Source of the DNA: Devosia sp. Root436
GTDB lineage: Bacteria; Pseudomonadota; Alphaproteobacteria; Rhizobiales; Devosiaceae
Assembly: GCF_001426345.1 (NCBI RefSeq)
Contig: NZ_LMEM01000001.1
Span: 582,264-646,263 of the forward strand
Direction of reading: 5' to 3'
DNA length: 64,000 nt
Shown: one piece after another, positions 52,530 through 62,029 of the stretch
Position numbering within the stretch: the first letter of the stretch is position 1
Layout of the letters: each line of letters starts with the position of its first letter
Made by a program: the position numbers and the translations under genes
The notes under the pieces: generated by a model
The model's database searches: none
Told to the model about the DNA's origin: nothing
Seen by the model: the letters and a program-made list of their open reading frames with translations, nothing else

Positions 52530-53274
52530 CCAATCGACCGAACAACTCATCCAGGCCTATATCGCCGCCCATCGCGACCCGGCCAGGCCGGTACCGGCCG
52601 CCATCTTGCAGGCGCTCGACGCCGCCGGCGCCATGGCCGTGCAGGGTGAAGTGCTACGGCAATTGGGCGAGACCGCAGCAGTGGCAAAGGTCGCGGCACC
52701 CGCCGGGAGCCCGGCCCTGGCCGCGCCGATCATCGACAGCTGGGTGACCAGAAGCGGTGGCACGCTGCAACTGCATGGCCGCAACCTGATGGGCCTCGAA
52801 ATGGAGATCGCCGCCGTTCTCAAAAGCGATCTCAGCCCGGAAATCGCGCGCCAGGGCAAGGCGGCCGTGCTCGGGGCAATCGATCATTTCATCGTCGGCA
52901 TCGAACTGATCGGCACGCGCATCGACCAGCACAAGCAGGCCGGCCCATTCGGTCCGCTCTCCGATTTCATGATAACGGCCGGCTATGTGACGGGCCTGCA
53001 GGCCATCTCCACCCTGCCCGAAGTGGATGGCCTGCCGATCACGCTGGAAACCGCTGCCGGCGCCACTCACCTCGGACCGGCCAAACACCCCTTCGGCGGC
53101 GTACTCGAGCCCATCATCGCCTATGCCTGCGCCCCCTTTGACCATTTCGGCGGCCTGCGCGCCGGCATGGCCATCACCACCGGCTCGCTCTGCGCCCTGA
53201 TCGAAGTGCCGCCAACCGGCACAGTAACGTTGCGGCTGGGTGATTTTGAGCCGGTGTCAGTGATATTGTCCTGA
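52522..53274 (+). CDS. 2-keto-4-pentenoate hydratase-like / FAH-superfamily protein
   Basis: A 250-residue protein of the MhpD/FAH fold. The metal-binding Glu residues are visible in GLEMEIAAVLKSDL and IVGIELIGTRI; SDFMITAGYVTG and GGVLEPIIAYA correspond to later core blocks. The usual GYKVGLT loop is altered to AAVAKVA. Members hydrate, decarboxylate or hydrolyse 2-keto acids. Its ATG lies inside the end of the upstream oxidoreductase gene (8-base overlap), so the three genes form a tight unit divergent from the lyase operon. Substrate unknown; an unsaturated 2-keto sugar acid would fit. Confidence 0.75.
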   Translation: MSSQSTEQLIQAYIAAHRDPARPVPAAILQALDAAGAMAVQGEVLRQLGETAAVAKVAAPAGSPALAAPIIDSWVTRSGGTLQLHGRNLMGLEMEIAAVLKSDLSPEIARQGKAAVLGAIDHFIVGIELIGTRIDQHKQAGPFGPLSDFMITAGYVTGLQAISTLPEVDGLPITLETAAGATHLGPAKHPFGGVLEPIIAYACAPFDHFGGLRAGMAITTGSLCALIEVPPTGTVTLRLGDFEPVSVILS

Positions 53275-53301
53275 AGCACACTGCGGCAGGCGCGCAGGCA
53301 A

Positions 53302-54300
53302 TCAGGTCGTAAGCCAATCCAGGTCAGCCACCGCTTCGGCGATCGAGCTGTCGAAGCACCGTTGCATGAGCAGCTGCGTCTCGGTGCCCGAGAGAACTTC
53401 GGGGAAGGAGAGATAGAACTTGGTCCTGGCGTCGATCCCGTCAACCGGGCGCCAGGTCATGTTTTCCGAGGATTTGCAGATGATGGAGGCCATGAGCGCA
53501 TTGTTGAACGACAGGGCATTCAGCACCTCCGTCATTCGGATGGAGAAATTGGCGAAGGGTGACTGCAAGGCCGTGCGGCAGTTGAGGCGGTGGCGGCTAA
53601 AGAGGTCGCGGTAATACTGGTAATAAGGATCGCGGCGCGATGGCCAGATAACGTCGTGGCCATTGATCTGGCCGAGTTCGATGCGCGTGTTTTTGGCCAG
53701 GGGGTGGTCGGCCCGCAGGATGCAGACCTGGGGCACCTCGCATTGCAGCAGGTTGACGATATTGGCGTGCTGCAGCGGGCGGGTATGGAAGGCAAAGTCC
53801 ACATGACCTTCGGCCACCGCATTGGTCATCTCGTCGACCGGCTGCGAGGTAACCGAGAAACTGCCCGTAGGATGGTGGCGATGTACCTCGCCGATCACCA
53901 GGGGCAGGATTTCACTGACCAGCGACATGGTGGCCGAGATGCGGATCTGCGACAGCAGCTTGTCGGCGCGGGGCTTGAGATGCATCTCGATGCGATCGAT
54001 GAGCGCCAGCAGGTCGCGCGCATCGTCATGCAGCGCCTCGGCGCGCTGAGTGGGGAAGATGGCGCCGTTGCGCCGCACGAACAGTGCCACGCCCACCGAC
54101 TTTTCGAGATTGCTGATCAGTTGGCTCATGGCGGGCTGGGACATGTTGAGCTGGCGCGCCGCAGCCGAAATCGAGCCGGTCATGATGACGGCGGAAAAGG
54201 CCTCGATATATTTCAGGCGTCGTATAGTGCGCGGTGGAGCCTGCACCATTACCTGCTCCGCGACGGATGGACCGGATGCGCCCTGTTCGCCAGCGGTCAT
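53302..54300 (-). CDS. LysR-family transcriptional regulator
   Basis: A 332-residue regulator. The helix-turn-helix SISAAARQLNMSQPAMSQLISNLE spans residues about 43-66; the effector domain starts near 100 (LSQIRISATMSLVSEILPLVI). The ATG at 54300 overlaps the stop of the ATPase gene as ATGA, so it is translated from the transporter mRNA; about 28 residues precede the HTH helix zone more than usual. The alternative start at 54249 would trim them. It probably senses the imported compound and controls the divergent promoters at 60.5 kb. Confidence 0.88.
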   Translation of the reverse strand: MTAGEQGASGPSVAEQVMVQAPPRTIRRLKYIEAFSAVIMTGSISAAARQLNMSQPAMSQLISNLEKSVGVALFVRRNGAIFPTQRAEALHDDARDLLALIDRIEMHLKPRADKLLSQIRISATMSLVSEILPLVIGEVHRHHPTGSFSVTSQPVDEMTNAVAEGHVDFAFHTRPLQHANIVNLLQCEVPQVCILRADHPLAKNTRIELGQINGHDVIWPSRRDPYYQYYRDLFSRHRLNCRTALQSPFANFSIRMTEVLNALSFNNALMASIICKSSENMTWRPVDGIDARTKFYLSFPEVLSGTETQLLMQRCFDSSIAEAVADLDWLTT

Positions 54301-55967
54301 GACGCAGCGGCACTGCGCAAGAAACGCGGCATGGCAGAGAGCAACTGGCGCGTATAGGGGTCGGCCGGCTCGGTCAAGACCTGTTCGGCCGGGCCTTCCT
54401 CGACGATCCTGCCGGCTCTCATGACGATGACGCTGTCGCACATCTGGCGCACCACCGCCAGGTCATGGCTGACAAAGACCAGAGTCAGGCCCAGGCTGTC
54501 CTGCAATTCCTTCATGAGATTGAGGATTTCGGCCTGCACCGTCACATCGAGCGCCGAGGTCGGCTCGTCGCAGAAGATCAGTCCGGGGCGATAGGCCAGC
54601 GCGCGCGCAATGCCGATGCGCTGCCGCTCGCCGCCGGAAAAGGCATGCGGCATCTTGGTGGCGGCGGCCCGCGGCAGCCCCACGACTTCGAGCAGATCCT
54701 CGGCAAGCCTTTGCGCATGCTTGCGGGGAACAAGGCCAGCGGCGCGGATGCCATAGGTGATATTGGTGCCCGCATCCATGCGCGGATTGAGGGAGGCATA
54801 GGGATCCTGGAAAATGCATTGCAGCTTGCGCGACAATGCCTGCCTGTTCTCCTGGCCGATCGGATGCCCGTCGAGCGCGATGATGGCCCCAGGATCGGGG
54901 TGGACAAGGCCCAGGATTGCCCGGCCGATGGTGGATTTGCCTGAACCCGATTCCCCGACAATGCCGAAGGTCTCGCCGCGCCGCACCGCGAAGCCAACAC
55001 TGTCGAGCGCCTTGAAGCCCGCCCCGCCCTTCTCGCCGGTAAAAGTCTTGGAAAGGTTGCTGATGGCGAGCATGGTATCCCCATGCGCCAGGGCCACCGT
55101 GCCCGCACGCAGATAATCGATGCCGCGCTGGCGACCGGGTGTCTCCTCGAAGGCATCGAGCACGTCGAACCGTGCGCGGCGCTGCTCGACGCTGGGAATG
55201 GCGGCCATCAGCTCCTGGGTGTAGCGCTCCTGGGGTGCCGTGATGATCTGCATGGTCGGGCCGCGCTCGACCAGTTGGCCGCGCAGCAGCACATAGACCT
55301 CGTCGCACATCTGGGAGACGACACCCATGTCGTGGGTGATGAGGACGATGGCGATGTTTTCCTGCGCAGCCAGGCGCTTGAGCGTGCCCAGCACCGCCTT
55401 CTGCACTGTAACGTCCAGCGCCGTCGTCGGCTCGTCGGCGATGATGAGATCGGGCTGGGCGGCAATGGCGATGGCAAAGACGATGCGCTGGCAGAGCCCG
55501 CCCGAGAGCTGGTGGGGATATTTGGTCAGCCGCTCCTCGGGATGGCTGACTTCAGCCCCGGTGAGCAGTTCCACCGCATAGCTGCGCGCCGCCGTGCCGC
55601 GCTTGTCGGTATGGGTCTCGATGGTCTCGATCAACTGCTCGCCAATGGAGAGCACCGGGTTCAGCGCCGTCATCGGATTCTGGTAGATATAGCCGACACG
55701 CTTGCCGCGAATGGCGCCGAACTGGCGTTCGGAGAAGCCGGCAATATCCTCGCCTTCGAGCAGGATGCGGCCGCCGCTGATGCGGGCATTTTCGCCCAGC
55801 AGCCCGAGGACCGCTTTGCCGATGGTGGATTTGCCGGCCCCGCTCTGCCCGACAATGCCGGCGATGCGGCCGCGCTCGAGGGTCAGCGAAAAATCCTTGA
55901 TGGCTTCGAGCTCACGTCCATCCGCCAGTTCATAGGCGATGGAGAGCCTGTCGATGGTGAGCAGCAT
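54297..55967 (-). CDS. fused double ABC ATPase of a Dpp-type transporter (DppD-DppF fusion)
   Basis: A 556-residue protein carrying both ATPase domains of an oligopeptide-type importer. Domain 1: Walker A GQSGAGKST at 40-48, Q-loop YIYQNPMTALNPV, signature LSGGLCQRI (a Cys where MR or QR is usual), Walker B LIIADEP. Domain 2: Walker [11 protein letters not shown]-loop CIFQDPYASLNPRM, signature [15 protein letters not shown], Walker B LIFCDEP. The YejF/GsiA-type single-chain layout is known. AGGGG before the ATG at 55967; four bases after the permease stop. Confidence 0.95.
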   Translation of the reverse strand: MLLTIDRLSIAYELADGRELEAIKDFSLTLERGRIAGIVGQSGAGKSTIGKAVLGLLGENARISGGRILLEGEDIAGFSERQFGAIRGKRVGYIYQNPMTALNPVLSIGEQLIETIETHTDKRGTAARSYAVELLTGAEVSHPEERLTKYPHQLSGGLCQRIVFAIAIAAQPDLIIADEPTTALDVTVQKAVLGTLKRLAAQENIAIVLITHDMGVVSQMCDEVYVLLRGQLVERGPTMQIITAPQERYTQELMAAIPSVEQRRARFDVLDAFEETPGRQRGIDYLRAGTVALAHGDTMLAISNLSKTFTGEKGGAGFKALDSVGFAVRRGETFGIVGESGSGKSTIGRAILGLVHPDPGAIIALDGHPIGQENRQALSRKLQCIFQDPYASLNPRMDAGTNITYGIRAAGLVPRKHAQRLAEDLLEVVGLPRAAATKMPHAFSGGERQRIGIARALAYRPGLIFCDEPTSALDVTVQAEILNLMKELQDSLGLTLVFVSHDLAVVRQMCDSVIVMRAGRIVEEGPAEQVLTEPADPYTRQLLSAMPRFLRSAAAS

Positions 55968-55971
55968 CGCT

Positions 55972-56874
55972 TTAACCCCTGGCCTGGAGATAGGGATTGG
56001 CGTGGTCGCGCAGCCGATCGGCCACGACATTGATGGAAAGCACCATCAGCACCAGCACCAGGCCCGGCACGACACTGATCCACCAGCGGCCCGAAAGCAG
56101 GTAGTCGTTGCCATTGGAGATCAGCAGGCCAAGCGAAGGCTCGGTGATCGGCACGCCGACGCCGAGGAAGGAGAGCGTAGCCTCCGCGACGATGGCGCCC
56201 GAGATTGCCATGGGCATGAGCACCAGAACCGGCGAAATGGCATTGGGCAACAGAAAGTGGAACATGATGCGCAGGTCGCCGAGGCCACCGATGCGCGCGG
56301 CGGCGATGTAGTCCTTCTTCATCTCCGAGAGGCCAACCGCGCGTACCATGCGCGCATTCTGCGCCCAGATGCCGATGGCCAGCGCCAGGATCACCTTGTC
56401 GACGCCCGAGCCGAAGACGGCGAGAAGCATCAGCGCCAGCAGCACGCCGGGAAAACTGACGGTCAGGTCGACGGCCCGCATGATGACCGCATCGACCCAG
56501 CCGCCGCGCATCACCGCAACCAGGCCCAGCACGACGCCCACGACCATGCCGATGCTCACCGCCACGATGGCGACGAGCAGCGAGGTGCGCATGCCGTAGA
56601 GCACAGCCGAGAGAATGTCGCGACCCACCGCATCGGTGCCGAGCAGGCTCACGCTGCCATCCATCATTTCGCTCATGGGTGGCAGGAGGCCGTTCATGAT
56701 ATCGAGCTGGCCCTGGTCGAACGGATTTTGCGGCGCGATCAGCGGCGCCAGGATGGCGGCGAGCGTGAAGACGCAGATACCAACGAGCCCGGCAATGGCA
56801 GCGGGATAGTGCCGGAACGGCACCAGGAACGGGTCGATGCGGGAGGGTCCGGACAGGCGTTTGATGGCGCTCAT
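55972..56874 (-). CDS. Dpp-type ABC transporter permease (DppC-like)
   Basis: A 300-residue permease with the OppC start segment (LLPPMSEMMDGSVSLLGTDAVGRDILS) and EAA loop IAAARIGGLGDLRIMFHFLLPN. It overlaps the upstream permease gene by ATGA. Six membrane spans are expected. Confidence 0.94.
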   Translation of the reverse strand: MSAIKRLSGPSRIDPFLVPFRHYPAAIAGLVGICVFTLAAILAPLIAPQNPFDQGQLDIMNGLLPPMSEMMDGSVSLLGTDAVGRDILSAVLYGMRTSLLVAIVAVSIGMVVGVVLGLVAVMRGGWVDAVIMRAVDLTVSFPGVLLALMLLAVFGSGVDKVILALAIGIWAQNARMVRAVGLSEMKKDYIAAARIGGLGDLRIMFHFLLPNAISPVLVLMPMAISGAIVAEATLSFLGVGVPITEPSLGLLISNGNDYLLSGRWWISVVPGLVLVLMVLSINVVADRLRDHANPYLQARG

Positions 56875-57836
56875 GAATAGCGGATCCGGGGATCGAGAAC
56901 GGCGTAGATGATGTCGGCCGCGAGATTGATCAACACGAACATCAGGGTGATGAGGATCATGTAGGCGACGACCACCGGCCGATCTGACCGATAGATGGAG
57001 TCGAGCAGCAGCTTGCCGATGCCCGGCCAGGAGAACACCGTTTCGGTGACGGTCGAGAAGGCGATGAGCGTGCCCAGTTCCAGCGCCGTTATGGTGACAA
57101 TGGGAATGAGGATGTTGCGCAGCAGATGCCTGCCGATAAGGCGGCGCGGCGCAATGCCCTTGGCGCGCGCGAACATCATATAGTCCTGATACATGACTTC
57201 CTGCGTGCCCGAGCGGGCGAGCCGCGTCTGCATGCAGATCAATGCCACCGCGAGGTTGGCCGCCGGCAGCAGCATGTAGCGCAGGCCTTCGGCATTGAAC
57301 AACGAGAGCTGCAGGCCGAGAAAGTCCGTCGTCGGGCCACGCCCGGTCGCCGGCAGCACGCGCAGCCAGACGGCGAAGACCAGAATGAAGAGCAAGGCCT
57401 GCCAGAAATTGGGAATGGAATAGCCGATCGTGGTGATCATGCTGATCAGCCTGGTTGCCGGCTTCCTGCGATTGAGGCCGGAGAAAATGCCCATGGGAAT
57501 GCCGAAGGCGAGCCCCAGCACCATGGCGAGAAACACCACTTCGAGCGTTGCCGGCAGCCGTTCGAAGATGAGGTCGAGCACGGGGCGGCCATAGACGAAG
57601 GAGGTGCCGAAATCGCCTTGCACGATATTGGCGAGGAAGGTCAGGTATTGCACCGGAAGCGGCTGGTCGAGCCCATAGGCGGCGGCCAGAGCCGCGCGGT
57701 CGGCGGCCGTTGCGTCCTCGCCCGCCATCACCGCCACCGGATCACTGACGACATACATGCCCACGAAGACGAGCAGCGACATGATGACGAGCAGGATGGC
57801 GCTCTGACCCAGTCGACGCAAAACGAAGTTTATCAT
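56871..57836 (-). CDS. Dpp-type ABC transporter permease (DppB-like)
   Basis: A 321-residue permease: MINFVLRRLGQSAILLVIMSLLVF start, [30 protein letters not shown] and the EAA loop MFARAKGIAPRRLIGRHLLRN. The ribosome site is weak, consistent with its position 97 bp after the binding-protein gene behind a hairpin. Confidence 0.94.
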   Translation of the reverse strand: MINFVLRRLGQSAILLVIMSLLVFVGMYVVSDPVAVMAGEDATAADRAALAAAYGLDQPLPVQYLTFLANIVQGDFGTSFVYGRPVLDLIFERLPATLEVVFLAMVLGLAFGIPMGIFSGLNRRKPATRLISMITTIGYSIPNFWQALLFILVFAVWLRVLPATGRGPTTDFLGLQLSLFNAEGLRYMLLPAANLAVALICMQTRLARSGTQEVMYQDYMMFARAKGIAPRRLIGRHLLRNILIPIVTITALELGTLIAFSTVTETVFSWPGIGKLLLDSIYRSDRPVVVAYMILITLMFVLINLAADIIYAVLDPRIRYS

Positions 57837-57889
57837 GGCAAGGACAATCCGGCGGTCGGCTGAAGCAGTGCCGTTATCATGAGGCGAAA

Positions 57890-57913
57890 GTCCGTGGCCG
57901 GGCGGCCACGGAC
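57890..57913 (-). other. intercistronic hairpin after the binding-protein gene
   Basis: A 10-bp perfect stem (GTCCGTGGCC with GGCCACGGAC) and a 4-base loop, 20 bp after the binding-protein stop; same position relative to its gene as the hairpins at 9430 and 48072. Confidence 0.65.
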
Positions 57914-57933
57914 GGGTTTGGCAGCTCTGGCAG

Positions 57934-59532
57934 TCAGTTCGACTTCACCATCATGGCGACGGTGCGGCCTTCGGCACCCCCGACCAGTTGCAGGCCGGCA
58001 CGATGCGCCCAGAGTTCGTGATTATAGTAGAGCGGAATACCCGGCAGGTCGGCAACGGCTTGCGCCATGGCCTGGGCCACCAGCTCATTGGAGCGGGCAG
58101 GATCGACTTCCACGGCCCAGGCCTGCATGGCGTCTTCAAAGACCGGGTTGTCGTAGCTCGAATAGTTGGCAGCGCCGAGGCCAAGATCGTCATTGCGCTG
58201 GGCGAAGGCGCCCGAAATCAGCTGGGCAGCGCCTTGCGGGTGACCCCAGCCATACATGAACACACCCATCTGACCCTCGGTACGGCGGGTCTGGAACACC
58301 GACCAGGGCTCGGTGCGCAGGATCACCTTGACCCCGAGACGGGTCCAGTACTGGGTGATGGCCTGGGCCACGAGCTGACCATTGGTATAGCGATCGGCCG
58401 GCACATTGAGCTCAAGCTCGAAGCCATCGGCATAGCCGGCTTCGGCGAGAAGCGCCTTGGCCGCGTCGAGATCGGTGGCCAGGTCAGGCATTTTCGGCGC
58501 GCCGGGCATGTAGCTGGGGGCGAACTGGTTGGCGACCGTCGCATTGCCGGCAAAGAGGCGCTCGGTGATGGCCTGGCGATCAATCGCCATGGAAAGGGCC
58601 TGGCGCACCCGCACATCTGCGAGCGGCGCCGAGCCATCGGCCGCGGTGACACCGGCGGCGCCGTCGGCATTGGTATCGAGGACGATGAAGATCGTCTGCA
58701 GGCCCGGCACGGTGCTGTAGGCGAAATTGGGATCGCGCTCGATCACCTGCAGGTCCTCGGCGCTGGGACGCTCGACCACGTCATAGTCGCCGGCCAGCAG
58801 TCCCGCGATACGCGCGCCATTGTTGGGCACCGAGCGGATCTCGACGCGGTCCCATTCGGGCAGTTCACCCCAGTAATTGTCGTTGCGCAGCAGATTGGCG
58901 TCGCCGGTCGCCTGGAAGCTTTCATAGATGTAGGGGCCGGTGCCGATGGCGGCCGAGCCGGTATCGAAATCGGCCTGGCTCGGATAGGAATCCACGATGC
59001 CGCAATCGCCGTCGCGATCAAAGGTGATGTCGCCCGCGATCCCTGCCGCCTCGGCCGAGAGAATCTTGAGGAATTTCAGCTTCTGGGTGATTATCGGATA
59101 GGGCGCGGTGGTCTCGAAGCGCACGGTGTGATCGTCGATCGCGACCACATCGGTCACCGGGCCCAGTGCCGAGGTCACCACGTTGGCGCGGCCATCGACC
59201 CGATACATCATCCGGCACATGCTGTAGACGACGTCGCGGGCCGTGAAGGGCGCGCCGCTCGAAAAGTTCACGCCCTCGCGCAAGTTGAAGACAATGGCAT
59301 TGTCGCTTTCCCAGGCCCAGCCGGTGGCGAGCAGCGGGGTGTCGTCAAGGCCAACCAGCATTTCGAACACATGCTCGCTGAGCGAGCCGGTCTGGGTGTC
59401 GCTATAGGGATAGGGGTCGGCACTGACCGGTGCGGTGCCATAGGCCATGCGCAGCGTTTCCGCGTTGGCGGTGCCGGCGGCAAAGGCACTGCATGAGGCG
59501 AGCAATAGCGCGGCGAGGAATGACTTACCCAT
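57934..59532 (-). CDS. ABC transporter substrate-binding protein, family 5
   Basis: A 532-residue periplasmic protein. The signal peptide MGKSFLAALLLASCSAFA ends near TANAETL (a Cys at residue 14 is not in a convincing lipobox). Family 5 marks are FNLREGVNFSSGAPFTARDVVYSM, IGTGPYIYESF and VRQALSMAIDRQAI. GGAG eight bases before the ATG at 59532 sets the start, which overlaps the end of the amidohydrolase gene by eight bases. Ligand probably a peptide-like or gamma-glutamyl compound, from its gene company. Confidence 0.92.
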   Translation of the reverse strand: MGKSFLAALLLASCSAFAAGTANAETLRMAYGTAPVSADPYPYSDTQTGSLSEHVFEMLVGLDDTPLLATGWAWESDNAIVFNLREGVNFSSGAPFTARDVVYSMCRMMYRVDGRANVVTSALGPVTDVVAIDDHTVRFETTAPYPIITQKLKFLKILSAEAAGIAGDITFDRDGDCGIVDSYPSQADFDTGSAAIGTGPYIYESFQATGDANLLRNDNYWGELPEWDRVEIRSVPNNGARIAGLLAGDYDVVERPSAEDLQVIERDPNFAYSTVPGLQTIFIVLDTNADGAAGVTAADGSAPLADVRVRQALSMAIDRQAITERLFAGNATVANQFAPSYMPGAPKMPDLATDLDAAKALLAEAGYADGFELELNVPADRYTNGQLVAQAITQYWTRLGVKVILRTEPWSVFQTRRTEGQMGVFMYGWGHPQGAAQLISGAFAQRNDDLGLGAANYSSYDNPVFEDAMQAWAVEVDPARSNELVAQAMAQAVADLPGIPLYYNHELWAHRAGLQLVGGAEGRTVAMMVKSN

Positions 59533-60457
59533 TGGTGTTCTCCATTTCTTCGTGTTCCCTGTCCCCGTTGTTCCTGCGGCTTTGCTGCCGCGCACTAACG
59601 AACTGCCTGAACTCGGAGAGTATGTCCGAACAGTCCTCCCTGACCGCGTCGAAGCGGTCGTTCCTCAAGCGCGTCTCCTCATCCATGTAGAGGTCGCGAC
59701 GCAACTCAATCTGCAAAAGGTGCTGGTCGATTTCCGGCCAGCCATAGCGCAGCGTGATCTCCCCGCCGGCAAAACGCCGATTGAGACCCACGTCATAGCC
59801 GCGCCGCTCGAAGCACTCGACGAGCCTTGCCGCCAGGGCCGGGTCGCAGGATTCGCCGCGGCGCGTGCCGATATCGACCTCCGGCCGGGCCCGTCCGCCC
59901 TGGGCCGTGGTGTCGAATTTCATCATCGAATGGCAGTCGAGCACCACCACCGCGCCATGTTTGCGGCGCGTGGTTTCGACCATGCCGGTCAGCGCCTGGT
60001 GATAGATCACATGGCAGGTGGCCAGGCGCTTCTTGGCCTCGGCATGGCTGAGCTTGCGATCATAGAGCGCGGTCTCCTTGGCCTGCGACCAGAACAGCGT
60101 CGTGCCGTCGCGCAAACCCGTCGGCTGCATGCGGCCATACCAGAGCTCGGGCTCTTCGAGCATGGCGCCATCGATGTCGTGCTGGTGGCGATTGACGTCG
60201 ATATAAGCCCGCGGAAAATTGGCGCGGATCGAGCTCAAGCCAAGCGCGGCCCCACCGGAGAAGAGCTCATCGACATATTTGTCAGATGGATAGTCCACCA
60301 CGTTGAAGGGCAGGCTCGCGTCATAGCCGAAGTCTTCCGGATAGGTCGATCCGCTATGGGGAAAGGATAGCAACAGGGGCACTTCGGCCTCCGCTCGCCA
60401 GTCTACCGTGATGTTGGGGTCGGCGGGCAAACTCCCCGCGTCAGCCATGAAATCCAA
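59525..60457 (-). CDS. N-formylglutamate amidohydrolase family protein
   Basis: A 310-residue FGase-family protein. SFPHSGSTYP (31-40), FPRAYIDVNR, the metal block VVVLDCHSMM and GGEITLRYG match N-formylglutamate deformylase (HutG type), which yields glutamate and formate. No other histidine-degradation gene is near, so the substrate may be another N-acyl or gamma-linked glutamate derivative. A TTG at 60457 with GGAG seven bases upstream is better supported than the ATG three codons later, whose spacing is too long. First gene of the transporter operon. Confidence 0.87.
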   Translation of the reverse strand: MDFMADAGSLPADPNITVDWRAEAEVPLLLSFPHSGSTYPEDFGYDASLPFNVVDYPSDKYVDELFSGGAALGLSSIRANFPRAYIDVNRHQHDIDGAMLEEPELWYGRMQPTGLRDGTTLFWSQAKETALYDRKLSHAEAKKRLATCHVIYHQALTGMVETTRRKHGAVVVLDCHSMMKFDTTAQGGRARPEVDIGTRRGESCDPALAARLVECFERRGYDVGLNRRFAGGEITLRYGWPEIDQHLLQIELRRDLYMDEETRLRNDRFDAVREDCSDILSEFRQFVSARQQSRRNNGDREHEEMENTNG

Positions 60458-60554
60458 TTGTCTGCTCCGGTCACAAGCCGTTGGGTCTGCAATCGGGCGG
60501 GACGCTAGCGCCTCTGCTGCGGCAGCAAAACCATATTGCGCTGCCCACTATTTC

Positions 60555-60571
60555 CATAAGGCTGGATTATG
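60555..60571. promoter_or_regulatory. candidate LysR-type binding site
   Basis: CATAA-N7-TTATG, a 17-bp interrupted dyad of the LysR kind, in the 236-bp region between the amidohydrolase and amidotransferase genes. A further CATAA follows at about 60600. Confidence 0.35.
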
Positions 60572-60693
60572 CACTTGCCGGCTCGCTTGGCAGGAATGTC
60601 CATAACAAAACTCAATACACGCTTCCGCTTTGGCAATGGCGTGGATCGGGGGGCCGAAGAGCACTAAGAAGGGGCAGATACAGGAATTGCACC

Positions 60694-61359
60694 ATGACAT
60701 CCCGCCCGCTCATCATCGTCTCCGTCGGCGCCGCCACCGATCCCCTGCCCTATGTTCGGGCGGTCGAGACGGCCGGCGGCGAGGCACTGACGATGGTACC
60801 CAATGGCGAAATCCAGGCCTTGCCTGAACAAGCGGCCGGCGTGATTTTCTGCGGCGGCGCCGCCGTCCATCCCGCCCGCTTCGGCCAGGCGCTCGACCCC
60901 AGCATAAGGAAGGCGGTCGATGAAGACCGCGACGCGATGGAATGGGCGCTTATGGATGGGGCGCTGCAGCGAAGCCTTCCCATCCTCGGCATCTGTCGCG
61001 GCTTCCAGATGATCAATGTCTATTTTGGTGGCACGCTGACGCAGAATCTGGCGGCGGAGCACTGGAAAGACAATCATCGCCCCGACGCTCCCCGGAACCA
61101 TCTCGCCCATCCCGTCGTGGCCGGAGGGGGAACGCTCGGGCGAGCCTTCGGTGAGGCGCCCTTTATGGTGAACAGCATTCACCGGCAGGGCATAAAAACG
61201 CTCGCTCCGGAATTAACCGCCACCGTGAAGTCTGAAGACGGGTTGGTTGAGGGCTATGAGTCGGCCGATCACAATATTCTTGCAGTGCAATGGCATCCCG
61301 AAGAACTGTCGCACCAGCCAGCCCAGCAGGCGCTTTTCTCGTTTTGGGAAAACTTCTAG
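60694..61359 (+). CDS. gamma-glutamyl-gamma-aminobutyrate hydrolase-like class I amidotransferase (peptidase C26)
   Basis: A 221-residue glutamine-amidotransferase-fold hydrolase. Nucleophile Cys101 is in GICRGFQM, with His201 and Glu203 in QWHPEE, and the oxyanion region FCGGAAVHP near 52-60. PuuD-like members cleave gamma-glutamyl-GABA in putrescine breakdown. AGGA eight bases before the ATG at 60694 selects this start over a 71-codon longer frame. It is divergent from the amidohydrolase-transporter operon, so both probably serve one gamma-glutamyl or N-acylglutamate scavenging route. Confidence 0.87.
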   Translation: MTSRPLIIVSVGAATDPLPYVRAVETAGGEALTMVPNGEIQALPEQAAGVIFCGGAAVHPARFGQALDPSIRKAVDEDRDAMEWALMDGALQRSLPILGICRGFQMINVYFGGTLTQNLAAEHWKDNHRPDAPRNHLAHPVVAGGGTLGRAFGEAPFMVNSIHRQGIKTLAPELTATVKSEDGLVEGYESADHNILAVQWHPEELSHQPAQQALFSFWENF

Positions 61360-61531
61360 GTGCGAGACAGGGCTTTTGCGGCGACCCATTTTTCGGGAGT
61401 ATGGGACAAAGAGGAATGCCCGCAGGAAAGCAGCCGTGATAGCGGGCGCCCTTCGGTGCGGATATTTGAGCTCCCAGGGGTAAACTTGGCTTAACCGGGC
61501 GTCTTTAAGGAGGGCGTGGAAAGGGGCCCTT

Positions 61532-61996
61532 ATGCGAAAAATTTTGGTTTTGTTGTTTCTGGCCACCACACCGGCTGCAGCTTTTGACATTGATCTTTCC
61601 CCCGCCGATATGCGCACGCACCTCGGCACCCGCACGGCTTTCGACCTTGCGATAGGAGAATCATCCTATATCTATTTCCCGGGTTTTTGCGTAAACGACA
61701 ACAAACTCATGGCTCACGGCTTGCTGGCCTTGAGCGACGAGCCTGTCGCGATCGCAACCATGCAGTATCGCTTCACGCGAATTTCCGATTCAGCTTTCGA
61801 CGTAACGGCCAAACCCGCCCCGTCCAGCGAACAGACCATCGAGCATTGGCTGGCCAGCAGCTTTCTGGCTGCGTCGATGCGGCCTTGCGAGCTTGTCGTC
61901 GGCGACACCCAATACCTGGTCGAGATCGCCGCGATAAATGGCGAAACGAGTCTTCGAGACCTTCTGGCGCAAGCGCCGGCCCCTGCTGCCAACTAG
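61532..61996 (+). CDS. secreted hypothetical protein
   Basis: A 154-residue protein of unknown family. A signal peptide (MRKILVLLFLATTPAAAFD) is followed by a mixed sequence with two Cys (GFCVNDN and MRPCELV), which could form a disulfide in the periplasm, and a tail of Ala/Pro. AAAGGGG five bases before the ATG is a strong ribosome site. No catalytic motif is visible. The upstream 172 bp and its slightly lower GC give no partner. Confidence 0.7.
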   Translation: MRKILVLLFLATTPAAAFDIDLSPADMRTHLGTRTAFDLAIGESSYIYFPGFCVNDNKLMAHGLLALSDEPVAIATMQYRFTRISDSAFDVTAKPAPSSEQTIEHWLASSFLAASMRPCELVVGDTQYLVEIAAINGETSLRDLLAQAPAPAAN

Positions 61997-62029
61997 GAGG
62001 GGCCGCGACCGCCCGCTGGCTTGCTTGTG

